A DNA stretch of 64,000 nucleotides from Penelope pileata (GCA_013396635.1 WBMW01001603.1:246966-310965); one strand, 5' to 3'. Shown: positions 36,371-49,400, counted from the first letter of the stretch. Notes: generated by a model not told the origin, from the sequence alone. Translations and numbers: made by a program.

Positions 36371-37639
36371 ACATGTGTGAAATAATCGCACCGTGCCAGG
36401 AAAGCACGCGAAGGAAGGCAGCGTTCCCCCAGCACACATGGCAGGGACTCACCCCTCTGCCAGCAGCATTTCAACCTCTGCTGCTCCCAACCACGGCAAC
36501 GAGCTGCGTCCTGGAGCACGAGGTGGGTGCCTGATGGTCACCAGCCAATTTTGGGTGGTCGCAGCCACGCGGTGACCTTGGGATGGGCTGTGCTGAAGGC
36601 CCTCATCCTCCAGCTGCAGCCCTGAGTGCTGTGGATCACTCCGGGACCCCTCCATGAGGAGTGAGGTAGGGTTCTGCTGCTCGAAGGGACGCACTGGCTG
36701 CGGTGCAGGAAGAAGCACCACGCATAAAGAATTGCAATTTCCATGAGAATGACATGGAGGAACTCAAAGCGAGTGGAAGGGCTATCCTCAGGCCAATCCT
36801 CTCTGCCTGAGTAAATTCCATCTGAATTCCTCTTGAACCACCAGCTCCGCAGCACTTGGACTACAGCGAAAAGGTCACTGGAGGCCCTGTCAGACACACT
36901 CTCCAGCAGCACTGCAAGGGCTCTGATGGAGATTCATAACAACGTATTGCCACAGCTGGAGCTCCAGGGGACTCCCTGAGGGCTCCTCTCCAGGCAGAGG
37001 CAGCGATTTTGTGAGTGCCCTGTAACGCCCGGGCAGAGGCACCGCTGCCTCCTGGAAGCCCTGGAAGCATTTCTTGGGGCTTGCCAGAAGTGAGGAGGGT
37101 TTGTGGGGTGTTGCAAAGCTGAAATGCATCTCAGCCAGCTGGAAGGGGCACCTCAGGATCTCATTGCCCTTCCCCTGCCTGGCTGGGCTCCAGAGGACTG
37201 CTGGGCTGCAGCGGGTTGGGAGCACTGCAAAGCCACAGTGGGGAAAAAAGCTGTGCAAGGCCACAGCTGCATTGGGCATAACACCAACAGCACCCAGAAA
37301 CCACCTCTGGCATGGGCAAGAGTCTTAATATCTTCTGCTAGACTTAAAACCTAAAATATAAAACGTTCCCTTCCCTCTCCAACTGGGCACTTTGCACTGC
37401 AACCCTACGGCACAAACCCATGAATTCTCCCCTTCTCCCAGTGACATCCAGCCCTTTGCTGCTGGCCCAGGAGCACTGGAAAGCTGCCACAGCCCCTGAG
37501 GATGGGCAGCAGCTCCATGGGAGATCAAGGGATTCTTTGCCCCAACTCCATACACCCATGTACAGCAAAAATGCATTGTAAGCCTATTTGCGTGTTCATT
37601 GCTAAATACCATAATGGTTTCCAGCTGTATAGCAGGACA

Positions 37640-38330
37640 GCCCATTCACTGAAATTTTACTGTTGATTTTATTTTATTGTGGGCTTTTTTTTTTTTTTTT
37701 GCCTTCATTATTGTATTATAAATGTATTTCCTCCCATTTTGCTCAGCACCCGTGGAACGCCTGCCTGCCGTCTCCTATCGCACCCGTTCTCTATTATTTG
37801 TCGCTCGTTACTTTAATTCCCCATCTATTGTGTGCAATCTGAAAATCGCCTGATAAACCACATCCTTCACTTGAAAAAAAGTCCACGAGAAGGTTTTAAT
37901 AAGTGAAATTTGTGTTTTTCCACGTGGTGCAAAACGAAAGCATCCGGGGAACAACCCCTGGTCATCAGGTGCTCACGCTCCCATTGCCTGAGCACGCCAA
38001 CGGAGGTTTGCAGCTCTGCAAACATCTCAGAAAGACCATTTGGCTGCTTGGCGGGTGGAGGGATATTTTTAAAACTGCCATTTGAGACTCAGCTGTATTG
38101 CTAATTAAATGAGAATTTCATAAAAATAATCTGAAAAAAAAGCCTGTTAATTGGAGAATGATAACGAACAGACTTGCTAAACAGAGGCATAAACGTCAGA
38201 CAATTGAAGAGGGATAATAAAGTGCCATGTTATCGTGTAATGCCAGGCAGCTTTCCTACTTCCATTTGAAGTTTTAACTTTTAGCCATTTGTTTTTATGA
38301 ATGGCATCCAAAAACGAGCTCTGCCATGGC
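37640..38330. other. AT-rich, repeat-free block with T16 run (candidate conserved non-coding element)
   Basis: A T16 run (37685-37700) begins an AT-rich interval. Bases 38090-38310 are notable for unbroken AT-rich text with CTAATTAAATGAG, GATAACGAACAGAC and GTTATCGTGTAATG. No CR1 or other repeat is present. The texture fits a conserved developmental enhancer, but this is inference from composition and motifs only. Confidence 0.3.
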
Positions 38331-39489
38331 AATTTGCAGAGCCACACTCAGCGTCAGCGATGCATGGGTGCAGCATTAGCAGCCTCCTTGCCTTAAGACT
38401 CCTCGCCTTCTGTTAACAGCTTTTGTGCTCTGCAAGGAATATGATGGGGGAAACGCGTTAATACTGTATGGGCGCTATTCATGCAGGACAGCAGTGTTAT
38501 TGAATTAGTGATTCTTTGTAATAATAATGACTTCCAGCGGTATATTGTACAGCAAAACACATGGAGGCAGGAAGGAACTTGCAAGCCCAATGGAAGAACC
38601 AAGCACACGGTTTTGTTGCAGCGTTTGGTTCTCATGCACTGCCCCTCTCCTTACCCCAGCCATCAGACAGAGCGCTCAGACGTGCACAGGGTGCAGGCAC
38701 ACGTGGCACAGAGCTGCGTGGGAAGGTTTGCAGGAAAACCCCTGCTCGCTTTACACCAGTGCTGAGCTGTGGGATCCCAGCTGCATCCTGCAAGGAGCAA
38801 CGTGCCGCCCTGCCCTCGCCCAAACTGAGCGCCAAGCACAGACCTCTGCCCCAGCACAACATGCCTCCTGGATATGCCACAGCACTTTGAAAAAATCACC
38901 ACTTGGTGAAACCCCGGCGTAATGAGAATTGACTGCTCTCCATGAGAAACATCGATTAATTACTCTGCAGCGGAAAAAAGGCAACGGTGATGATACACGT
39001 TTTCCAACTGCAGCACAAACAATTGCTTTGGAGGCACAGAGAGCCTGGGTTGAGCAGTCCAGCGAAATGAAGCCGTCTGCCAGACAGAGACAGCACCAGG
39101 TTCACTGAGTGCAGGAAAACAGCGAGAGGAATTTTGGCCAAAGACTTTCTTCCAGCGGTGTTTGAAGCAGCAGCATCTCTAATGTGTTTGGCTCAAGCTC
39201 AGTCTGGGATTTTTAAGAAGAATTTCTTTATGGAGCTGTGTACTGAAGCACCTGCCTTGGTGCACAGGTCCTGCTGAAATCTGTGGGATCTCAGAGCTCT
39301 CTGGGGACACAGCCCTCGTGTTTCTGGTTGTGCTGTGCTGGTGGGAGTGCCCCGGCCATGCCCCGTCCTCTCCCTAACGCACTTCCTGATGTAACAGAAA
39401 CACATCGGCAGTCTGACCTGCTCTGGAAATGGAAAAAACATTGGAAAATGCTTTTTCTGGGAATGGTAAAAAGAAAACTCAATGTTGAG

Positions 39490-39504
39490 CCACCAGCTGG
39501 CGGC
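39490..39504 (+). promoter_or_regulatory. CTCF-like motif (weak candidate)
   Basis: CCACCAGCTGGCGGC resembles the CTCF core pattern CCA-CAG-GGGCGC at most positions, with C in place of the usual purine in the centre. A single motif of this quality is expected by chance at low frequency in 64 kb. Listed only because a boundary site would matter in a gene desert. Confidence 0.2.
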
Positions 39505-42116
39505 TGAACTGCCACCAATATCAGCATGAGAATGGGGATCCAAAGGCAAATGAAGGAACCAGCTGCCCATCTGCTCCAGCTGGGCTGTTCCCAGCACGCT
39601 GCACAGGTGCCCTGGGAAGGGAGAACACAGGGAGAACAGCTGATGTGCTGCTCTCAGCAGCAGGGCAGGATTTACACTGATTTTCAGCCACTAAATCCTA
39701 CTCCATGAATCCCACCCAGAGCCCATGCAGTGCTGCTCAGTCCCCACTGCAGGAGCTCCGGGCTCTGACACAGCCTTCGGGTGACCTTGGTTGTGTCACT
39801 GCATCCGTTGGCAATGCAGTTCCCTTCCAGGCAAGTGGCTGTAGTGCTGGGAAGAAAAACACATCAGAGGTGGTAAAAAGCCTGATAATTGGATAAAAGT
39901 CACAACAGTGCAGAATATAGATAGAAATAAGATTCCTCCATGCATTCGGGCCCCAGGTTCATTCTCTCCAGGGACGGACTGTGCAGGATTGTGCAGGTGA
40001 TTTATGGGACTGGGGGATTCTCAGCTGCGTTTTCAGTCCCCGCTGCTCTGCAGGAAGAAGGAATTGCAAGGAATGTGCTAAACATAACATAGGTATTTAT
40101 ATACTACACACACATGACAGGGAAGAAACCTGCATTACTAACAATTTTAAAAAGTTGTGAATTAGTGTTATTCCCATACGGTCAAGCACACGCTTGCCTG
40201 TCAGCACGCACAATGCCTGTGGGTCAGTGTGTCCAGGCTAATGGGACAGACACGGGGACTTTCCCCCAGAGCTTCCCTGCTGCCAGATTTGGAGCTGGAT
40301 TCAGCAATGGGTCCAGCCCTTCTCCAGCACCACGTCTTCCTCCAGGATGGCGGCTCTTGGTCATCACCCGCACAAGGAACCACTGTCCCACCATGGGACA
40401 GGTCTCAGCAAAGTGGTTTAGGATGTGAATTTTTACAACATTTCTGCACCACCAAGAGCCTCACTGCAGATAGAATTGTGTGGGAAGTGCTGGCAGAGCC
40501 ACAGAATCTTCCATGAGTGATGGCAGGTGGGTCCTCTGATGCCTCAGGGAGAGCTTGTAGGTCTTCCAGAGTCAGCCCAGCCCCCCACACTGCTTTCAGA
40601 GATAATCTGAGTAACCTGATGCTCACAAAAGCATCTCAACACCAGGATCACTATGCCTACATCGCAGTCATAAAGGACATCCTCTCCTTCCCCGAAACAT
40701 CTGTATTTGCATACATGTTGTAAAACTGATATACTCCAAGGCATCTTCTCTTGACACAGAAAAACTCTGAGCTGCCCTGCTCAGCCCAGCAATGAAGGTG
40801 ATGGAGGTGAGAGGTCTGCAGGGCACATGGACACAGTGAGGATGAGCACAGGCACCCCTTGCTCCGGCTGCGGGCACGATGCCCTCTGTGCAGCCTGTGA
40901 GCCTGGGACCCAGGCAGCAGATGGGCTCCAGTGCACCAGGCACACAGCTCCAGGAAAAGTGAGATCCTAACCGGGCTGGTTGGATGGGCAGAGATGTGAT
41001 AAACTGGACCCCGAGAGCAAAGGTGCTGAGTGAGCTATCCCAGACCTCCTAGCCCAGGGCAAGAACAGCAGGCAGGGATGGCTGAGAGGTTATTTATGGC
41101 ACTGTATGACCAATATTTTCCCTTCTATAGGCTGCTGCACTCAGGCAGCTTTTTTTAAAGTGGTGCACAGTGATTCTAGGCACAAACCACGTCAGCAATT
41201 AATTGGATTTGTGGGCCTAACTTCCACGCACCCCTTTGAAAAGTTCCCTTAGGAGATCATGAAAGACGGGGACTGAGCAGAGCAGTAGGAGGAAGGCATA
41301 ATGCAGAGAGGACCCCTTTGTTAAACCTGTTCTGCCCATCTTTCGTTATCACACCTTATTATGACATCCTATAGATTTGCTGCTTCGGCTCCACTGGTGA
41401 GAGGCAAATGACATCTTAATGAATGATGGTGCCTCGAGCTGATAACGGAGTGCCCCGCTCCACTGAAAGGAGACTGTGCCCAGCACGGTATGTCCAACCA
41501 CACTTAACATAATTGGATGAAACTTGTAATAGTTGGTTCACTCCAGGTGGGTACAAAAGTCAGGGTAAAAAATCCCAATGATAAAATATCAATTGCTGTC
41601 TCTTGCTGAAGGGTGTAATTGTGGTTAATGGCACATCTAGGATGGCAGATAGTGCGAAGAAGCCGAAGCACACAGCCACCGAGCTGCAGGCAGATCTGGG
41701 GCTGGAGCAGCAGCTTGTCACAGCACTGGCACCACTGCACCTGGCTGGGTCAGGCAGCATTCCCCTTTCCTGTGCTCGGAATGCTCAGTGCAGCATCCTG
41801 CTGCACGCACCCTCCTGCTCCTGCACCAGCCCCGAGGGAGCAACGGCTGCCCTGGTGCTGCTGCAGCCACTGTGTCTTCCAACATCTTCCCAAAGCCATT
41901 ACTTCTGTCCTCTGAATGATTACTTCATTTAGCACATACATCAGAACTAAAATACCCAATATTAGCTCATTTAAGTTCATGCTCAATGATGGATTAATCA
42001 CTTCTATTTTCTGGAGCACAGCCCAGTCCATTTCATCTAAGGGCCAAGAAAAAATGTCCCCTTGTCTCTTTCAAGTCTGGGACATCTGCTGTGCTTCGCA
42101 TACCTACTTGTCCACC

Positions 42117-42169
42117 AAAAAAAAAATCAAACCAAAACAAAAAAACAAACAAAAAAACCCAAAAGAAAA
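42117..42169. repeat. A-rich low-complexity tract, (CAAAA)n-like
   Basis: About 50 bases of A runs are separated by single C or CC (AAACAAACAAAAAAACCC). It is simple sequence without an adjoining retrotransposon body. Confidence 0.85.
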
Positions 42170-44939
42170 TGAAGTGATTCCTCAAATTAGAAAAAAATAG
42201 TGAAGTATAGAACAATTGATCATACCTGTTTTTCCCTGCTTTCAGAGCAGGTAACAAGGCAGACCACCAACTGTGCAGCAGGACAGCCAGCACCAGCCCA
42301 CGCTCCCTGTGAGGTTCCAGATGTCACGCCATGTTACAGTGGATAGTGCTTCCCAGTGTGCTGTCATGGGCCACGCAGCGAAATGCAGGAGCCAAGCAAG
42401 TCCTTAATGGACAAACACAGGGGCAGCAGACACTGCTCCGACACTCAGCTCTGAGCAGGCTGAGGTGATGTGATCCTGCACGCTAAACGTTGTGGCCTAA
42501 GTAAGAGCCAGAGGTGAGTGAGCAAACTGAGATGCTCGAGGTCTTCTGTATCCCAGAATTAATAGAGATGTCAGTGAGTCAGTGCCATGAGTGAGTGATG
42601 AGAGGAAATGTCCTGATCTGTCATCCCCGTGGGCAGCAGACTCACAGCCGGAGCTGTGCACACAGGGGACCAAACCTGGAAGCATCGCTCGTCCTGGCTC
42701 CAGCCACAGCTTCATTGCGTGAGGGCCTCTCTCCTGCGGAAGCACGGCTGTACCTGGGATTAACTGGTTCTGCTCATCTGCCCCACAATGGTCCCTGTGA
42801 CATCAGAGGGTTTGGAATATGGTGAGGAAAGGAAAAGGTAGCCGGTGACGGGAGCTGAGATGCTCTCACACCAGGAGAGTCACCTCGTTACTGGGATCAG
42901 CACCTCCTGCCTGCCCCTGGCACCAGCAGGAAACCTCTCCTTCATTTGGTCATGGACCAAGAATGCCTCTGTCCTTTTGTACCGTGAAAAAAATTCAGAA
43001 CAACAGGCTAGTGCTGAAACGTTCCAGACAATCTCCTTTATCCTGTGCTCAGCAATTACTCTTATTGTCAGCAGGAGTACGGAAGCATGTACCGTTTGAA
43101 AGTATTTAGAAGTGACTGCATGTTTTCAAAACACAGGATCTTCCAAGGGACTCCTCTCTTCTCATTTGGTGACACAGGCAATTAAGTTTTTAAGAGGTTC
43201 TCTGCAGCACTAGCAGACTATATGATATTCTTGAAGGCGTCTTTATAGCATCCTAAAGACAAATTGCTTGCATTTTTCTCTGGAAAATAAAAGGCTCAGT
43301 TCCACCGCTGGAAGCTGACCAGGCTCTGTTCCACGTGGAAGCCAGGCTGGCTGTGCCTGCTGCTGCTCCCCACCTGCAGGGCAGTAATTCCATGGGGAAA
43401 TAAATGTTCCCCAAAGCGATGCCCCTTTACAGGGGAGGGGAGGCTCAGCCCTGCCCTTCTGCTTCACTGTGGCTCCAGAAACGGAGCCAGGGAGTCAGGC
43501 AGCACCAGGGCAGGAGAGGTCCCCTCGTCAGCTCCAGCCATGAGGAGCGTAGAAATCAGAGTAAAGAGGAGCAGGAGAGAGCCCATCCTTGGGACTGGCC
43601 ATCGGCTGTTCTGGAAGAATATTTCTATTAGACTGCAGCCATCCTTTCTGCTGTAATGTATTTCCTCATTACTGTAAACATTCACATGGCATTTATGATC
43701 CAGTTGCCGGAATGATATTGCACAAAGTTGGGTAATGAAATCACCTCTGATCTCACAAAGCACGGGGCTCAAGACAAACAAAGTCTGCAAACAGATCTGC
43801 ACTGCAGGATGTTTTACGAGCTGGGCCGTCGTTTACTTAGGGGTAAACCTAAAGAAGTTCATTTCATCTCCTGGAAAAGGCACCGTGCCTGCAGGAGGCT
43901 TCGTTCCTCGGGGGCATCCACACAGTTACTACAGTCAGACCTGGAACTGCCTCTTTCCCTTTGCTGCCTGCAAGTCCGTGTCATTCATTCCACATCTCCC
44001 TCTCCCAGCAATACTTCGGTGATATTTAGAAATATATATAAATGTCAGCAGCCTGCACAAGGACTCTGCAGGCAGCGGGCGGGTATGGAGAGCCCTGGGG
44101 TTGCATTACACTGAAACCTGAGTGCAGTGGAAGGGGCCGAGCACTCCCCTTTGGGGGTCCTGGCAGGCTGCAGGCTCCTGGGGCAGCGGCCAGCGAGAGA
44201 CTGTGGGCAAGGTCATCTCTCACTGTTATCTCCACAAGTACAGATCTGATGCGTAGGGGCAGTGGGTGAAGCCAAAGCTGTGCAGGAGACAGACGGCCTT
44301 GTTTGAAGCCTCTGTGTCACAGTAGGAACCAGAGAGGACAAACGTGGGAGGTGATGATGGGATCCCCTTCCCTTGAGGCTCTGAGGTGTCAAGCACTGGG
44401 CTGTGCTCCAGCTGAGGTCAAAAGCCTTTTGCACACTACACGAAGGCACATGGCTTTGGGAGTTTTAATGTACAGTTGCCAAATGGGCCACCTTCTAGAA
44501 ATGAAAGGAAAATACTGGCACAGCACCCAAGCAAACCTCTGGGCCTGCTGGGATTCCCTGGCCTGCTGCACCCTGTGCAGGCTGACAGCCCTGTGCAGAC
44601 AAGGAGCCCAAGCATCTCCCCACACCCAACAGCAAAATCAGGGCAGGGAGAGACATCACCTGCTGGTCCTCCAGGTCCATGAGGAGCTGATGTCTGGAAG
44701 TGCTCAGCATTGTGGCAGTGCTGTCTCCTTTCTTGCTGGCTTTGGGAAGGATTTTTCTCTAGGGAGCCATACCTAGCATCCCACTCCTGCCTTCTGTTCC
44801 AAAGGGCTGTGACTGTCCCTGCCCCAGGCAAGGACAGTGCCAGCAGGATGCACCCTGCAGTGCTGACTGAGACCAAAGTCACACAGAAGTGGATTTAGCA
44901 GATTTAGCTGGGGCTGGGCTGGGCTTCTGCTTGCAAGGC

Positions 44940-45292
44940 TTGAGGGTTGCCTTGTCCAGCTGAGTCCTGAACACCTCCAAGACTGGAGATCTCACCGCCT
45001 TTCTGGGCTCCTCCTCTGGCATTTGACCGTTCTCAGGGTGGACACTTTTTTCACTATATCTACTGAGCATTTCCCATGCTTCAATTTGTGCATCATGTTG
45101 CCTCTTGTCCTGTCACTCCTGTGCATCTCCAAGGACAGTCTGGCTCTGTCTTCTGCACACTCTTAATAACCACAGACAGCAATAAGATGTCCACTTTGCC
45201 TCCTCAAAAAACCATTTTTTCACTGCCTCGCTCTAGCACGTTGACATCTCTTCTATATGGGAAGCCCCAAACTGGCCACACTACCTCCGGTG
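44940..45292 (-). mobile_element. Strongly diverged CR1-type LINE fragment, minus strand
   Basis: Read on the plus strand as the reverse complement of CR1, the text shows CTTGTCCAGCTGAGTCCTGA, ACACCTCCAAGACTGGAGAT, TTGCCTCTTGTCCTGTCACT, CTCCAAGGACAGTCTGGCTC and GGGAAGCCCCAAACTGGCCA, in the order expected for the end of CR1 ORF2 and its 3' region. Several short deletions and many substitutions separate it from the younger copies in this window, so it belongs to an older subfamily. The 3' tail is not visible. Confidence 0.75.
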
Positions 45293-46760
45293 CTCAAGTA
45301 CGTGCAGGAACAGCTCTGGGATTTGCATCTGCAGCCCTCAAGCAGCCCCAGCTGTGCTGCACTAATTCATCACCTGCCAGCAGGTGTTGGGAGCTCCTGG
45401 AACAAAGCAGAAGTGGGAGAACTTTCTCGGCTGGTTCCCCTTTGACAGATTTCAAGCATTTGCTCTCCTCTCATCTGGCTATTTGCAAGGGGCTCACACA
45501 TCTATCGCCGCTCCGCTAGAGCTTGTCTTCACTGCTGGAAAGCTTCATTAGTTCAGGACAGCTAGTGCATATCTACTGTTCAGAGCGAACACCGGAGTAA
45601 GACAAGCCCTGTTACTTACAGCGCGGGTGAAACTCATTAGAGGGAAGCTCAGCAGCAGACTTAGGCTGACTTTATCTTCCTGGTGTCTTCAGGATAGCAC
45701 ATGCCTTTGTTACACAGAGGAAAAAAGGCGGAGATCTTTTGCTAGAGGCTAAAGGAATCCTCTCACAGATTGTTTTGGGCCAGACCTAAACCAAGGTGTT
45801 TGGGGCATAACTGGAGGTAGAGAAAAGGCAGCTCCAATGGGGCAAAATGCCGTTAACCCACCACCTCCCTGGTCTCTCCGTGAACCCTTTCCTTGGGAAA
45901 CTCCAGAAAGGCCCAAATCCAATATGTGAGAGGAAAAAGCTCTTTCTGACAAGGCTGAGACAGGTCTTTCTGACATTTACAACCAGTTCTTTCCTGCCTC
46001 TTGTACATAACAGGGACAACACAAGTTATGTGATTGCAGCAGATTCTGTCTAGGATTTTCCTAAGCCTTTAGTGATTTTAGGTTCCCCTATTTTTTGAGC
46101 ACCAAACCACAGACACTGAAAAGACAGCAGGTATCACTGCAAATGCCAACCATTCCTCTGGAAGAGGAGAAAATGGCCTTTTGCATGTCCACGTGCAAAA
46201 TGGAAAGCCCCCAAATCAGCCATCCTTCTGGAAACCTCTGGCCTCAGAATACTCTTTGCCACTGATCTGTTCTAATTCCAGGAACAACAGACTGAGCCGA
46301 GGCTCAGACCTTGGGCACATTCGTCTTTTGGCTGAAACAGCAAAGATCTTCAGCTGGAAATGCCTGCTGCTGACAGCCCGGCGATGGCTGCGTCCCAAGC
46401 ACTGCTGGCATAGTCACGGTGGAAAAAAATAAAATACATTTCATTCCCCAATGGTCATGCTGTAATGGCATGAAATTAGAAACTCTAATCAATAGTGCTT
46501 TACACAGCATGACTCTCATGTCAAAAGAGCCCATGGTTTAAAAAAGAAGAGTCACAAATAAATATGAAAATCAAGGCTGTGAAGCGTCAGTAATGAAGTA
46601 TAATTCTGTCAAGCAATCCCATCCAGTGATTCTTTTCACAAAACCTTCACTCACCAAATCCTTCCTTCTCCACACCTCTATGAACTTCCATCTCCAAATA
46701 ATTTTCATGTATTTATTTGCCCTTTGCATGTGAAATGTCACTGATTTGAATGTGAATGAT

Positions 46761-46788
46761 GGAAGGGAAGGGAAGGGAANGGAAGGGG
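46761..46788. repeat. (GGGAA)n microsatellite containing one N
   Basis: About five units of GGAAG/GGGAA occur. Base 46780 is an N where the repeat would predict G. The G-runs are close enough to allow a G-quadruplex on the plus strand. The open frames that cross it contain the unknown residue and are not coding. Confidence 0.9.
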
Positions 46789-48209
46789 TCTATGCAGAAA
46801 TTGAAGCCCGAGTGGAATCAACAGAAACAAAAACCCCAAGTTACAACCCTTCCCAACAGACACGCCAAATATCTAGGGAGGGAGAGGTGTTTAGGAAAGG
46901 GCATGCCTGGTCATGCTTCACTCTGCTGGGGTTTAGCCAAGCTCTAACCTGGGCTCCAGCCCCCAAATACGGCAGCATTTCTGCCCAGAGCAGGCACTGC
47001 TGCCAGAGCCAGCTCACTGTGGGCTGGGCCCCTGCGCAGGATCAGCTCCTTCAGAAGAACAGCGGCCTTTCCTTCAGAGCAGCCACTTACATCATGCCAT
47101 GTCTGAAAAGTGGGATGAAAGCCAAAAAACGTCTCTCAGCCCTCAGTAAAGCCGGTGACTTGTGTACACATAGAGTTGTAACTTCAGGACCTTGCCATCA
47201 CCAAGCACCTGCCAATCAACACCAAACCACGCCGTGGGGACAGCCATGTCAGCAGGTTACCCTGCTCTGCTGCACGTCGTGCTGGTGAGCACCATTACAC
47301 ACTGCCAGAAGACAATTGTATGTGTGGTAAAGAATTTTTAACCCCTGGATATTATTTCCGACGTGGAAACCCAGCTGTTGAATGCTCTGTTTCAGGTGAA
47401 ACAAAGCCTGCAGCCAGCACTCCTCCTCACACTATTAATGAAGATAATCTTGCCCCTCATTGACTTTTTTCCAGAAATAGCAAGAGACGGATTTTCAAAT
47501 CCTCTCAGGTTTGCAAAATGTTATCTCAGTCCATTCCTTTCATCTCCTGATGCTGAAAGACAAATCTTTTTCTGCTATGGCTGGGTGTACTTCTACACTT
47601 CAGCAGCAAACCATGAAAGGGAATCAGGCTTATGGAATGAAAAAATAATAAAGAATTTGGAGTGTTAGCATTTACTTGGCCTCGTCTGGACTTTGTCAGC
47701 TCTGAATTCCAACACGACTGACCAGGCTGAACATTGCACAGAAGGGACAAGCAGCATAACAAGCTTTGTGCACAAATAAAGGCTGCCAAAGAGGAAGAGA
47801 TGCACTCTTCTGTATGGAGGTGGTGGACAGGGTATGGGGTTGGAGATCTGAAGAGCAGCAGGAGGGTGGGAGGCTGGATGGGAAAAGGCTTCCTGCAGCC
47901 TCCAGCACCAGCTCTGCTGTTGGGATGTGTTGCACTTCAAAGAAAAACTGGGCAAACATGGCAGTGGTGAAGCTGATTCTTCCCTGGAAGAAAATGGCCT
48001 GGAAAATCCAAGATCCCGTTCACACTTTAATCTGATTTCTAGAAAAGACACACAGAAAAGCTGCACAGCTACAGCAAAAGGCAGCACTTTGCTTGAGCAA
48101 TTCCTCCCAAACCGCAGCGAAGGCACAATTCATAGCCTGCTTTTTCATTTCCACAAATCTTAATTGCTCACATAATAATCGCAGAAGTATTTAATAATAC
48201 AAAGCATAT

Positions 48210-48240
48210 GGGCCAGATGTTCAACTGGTGTAAATCAACA
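48210..48240 (+). repeat. Possible fossil of an ancient amniote interspersed repeat
   Basis: GGGCCAGATGTTCAACTGG followed by TGTAAATCAACA closely resembles a widespread reptile and turtle repeat word, GGGCCAGAT-CTCAGCTGG then TGTAAATC, that I recall from amniote genomes. Only about 30 bases are recognisable and the partner inverted half is not seen. Family assignment rests on memory and would need a library search. Confidence 0.35.
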
Positions 48241-48630
48241 GACTCGGGAAGCTGCAGCGGGGCTGCGCTGGCACAGGCATCGGGAGGGCTGCTGCTGCCT
48301 TTTTAAGGTGGCTCTCAGGACTTCAGCACCTCCTGACTGCTGCCACTAAAACCAAGCCACAGCTCGCTGCCCATGTACAAACAGCCATCCCCACCAATGC
48401 CCAGTCTAACATAAAGCATCTAAGCTAAACACAGATTGACTCAAGGTCACTGAAAACCACTGCTCTGACCTCTGCTGACCACCATCACAAAGCTTTAACG
48501 TGGCCATTTACCTCCCCACCTGATCCCGGCCCACCCGGTGTGGGGACAGTGAGGTGACCCGCTGCCCATCCGACACCTGGCTTTAGCCTCACCAGCCAGG
48601 GTGCGAGCTCTGCTTTGTTTGCTTCCCACT

Positions 48631-48663
48631 ATAAAAAAAAAATAGAAAAAGAAGAAGAAAAAG
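48631..48663. repeat. A-rich / (AAG)n low-complexity tract
   Basis: An A10 run is followed by AGAAAAAGAAGAAGAAAAAG. It is simple purine sequence and no gene or retroposon body adjoins it. Confidence 0.85.
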
Positions 48664-48999
48664 CTTTTAATTCACTTCCTCCTGGGAGTTTCCGTGATGC
48701 TCATTGATCTACTCCACGAGTACCTCACAAACGCTAATGCATCTAGTGAGACTCTCACTAATCTCCTTCTGCAACTTGGCACCAAGCTGCTCCCTTCTGA
48801 TGGCTTCTCCTTTTACGGTTGTTTTGCTTTGCTACCTGTTTCAGAATCACTCCAGGCCTCATTAATTGTTCATCCCTTGTCCCTAGAAAATTTTCCTTTT
48901 AATCTTTCCAGTAACATGTTGGATACTGATGTGAAATAGACTTTAATTTGCAGTCTTTCACACTTGCAAAGATACTATTTGAAGCGATCATGGCGTTAA

Positions 49000-49400
49000 C
49001 CAGTTGCACATGGATACGTGTAATTGAACTGAAAAGCTTTGCGAGATGCATTCATTGGACTTCTGATCTCATTTGTTAGAGTGCCTCAGGGAACGGGCAA
49101 TTTCAGCTCCTCAATTTATGAAAACTGGTCATAGTTACTTAAATGGAATAAAATAAATCCTGGGGCATGTGTCCCTCCAGGAAATTGGGTTGCATTGTGC
49201 CCATAAGAGAATTAAACTGCTCGGTGACAGGACGGCATCGAGCAAAAAATATGTATAGCAGAAAGTCCAGGTGGAGTTTTTTGTAGAGGTTCCCAGGTTA
49301 ATATCCATCCTGCTAATGTGGCTCCCTGGTTGAGAGTCCTGCAGTTTTCAATAAATTATATGGAGACTATGCAAATAGGAATGTCTGCTGTAGTTGAAAA
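49000..49400. other. AT-rich, repeat-free block (candidate conserved non-coding element)
   Basis: The block has no recognisable repeat and contains AT-rich words such as TGGAATAAAATAAATCC and CAATAAATTATATGG, plus an exact octamer ATGCAAAT at 49369-49376. It is a candidate only because of composition and motif content. Confidence 0.22.

Larger units (their letters stand above)
35836..44939. other. Gene-free unique sequence with several AT-rich blocks
   Basis: Nine kilobases without a recognisable gene or interspersed repeat. A T16 run lies at 37685-37700 and an A-rich tract at 42117-42169. AT-rich blocks at 36050-36370 and 37640-38330 are listed separately. A CTCF-like word lies at 39490-39504. 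Open frames in the GC-rich passages 36400-37600, 38560-38980 and 44300-44880 overlap on both strands and show no domains. Confidence 0.55.

Noticed and set aside
46746..47288. Plus-strand open frame of 180 codons
   Set aside because: It begins within the GGGAA microsatellite, includes the ambiguous base, and shows no homology.
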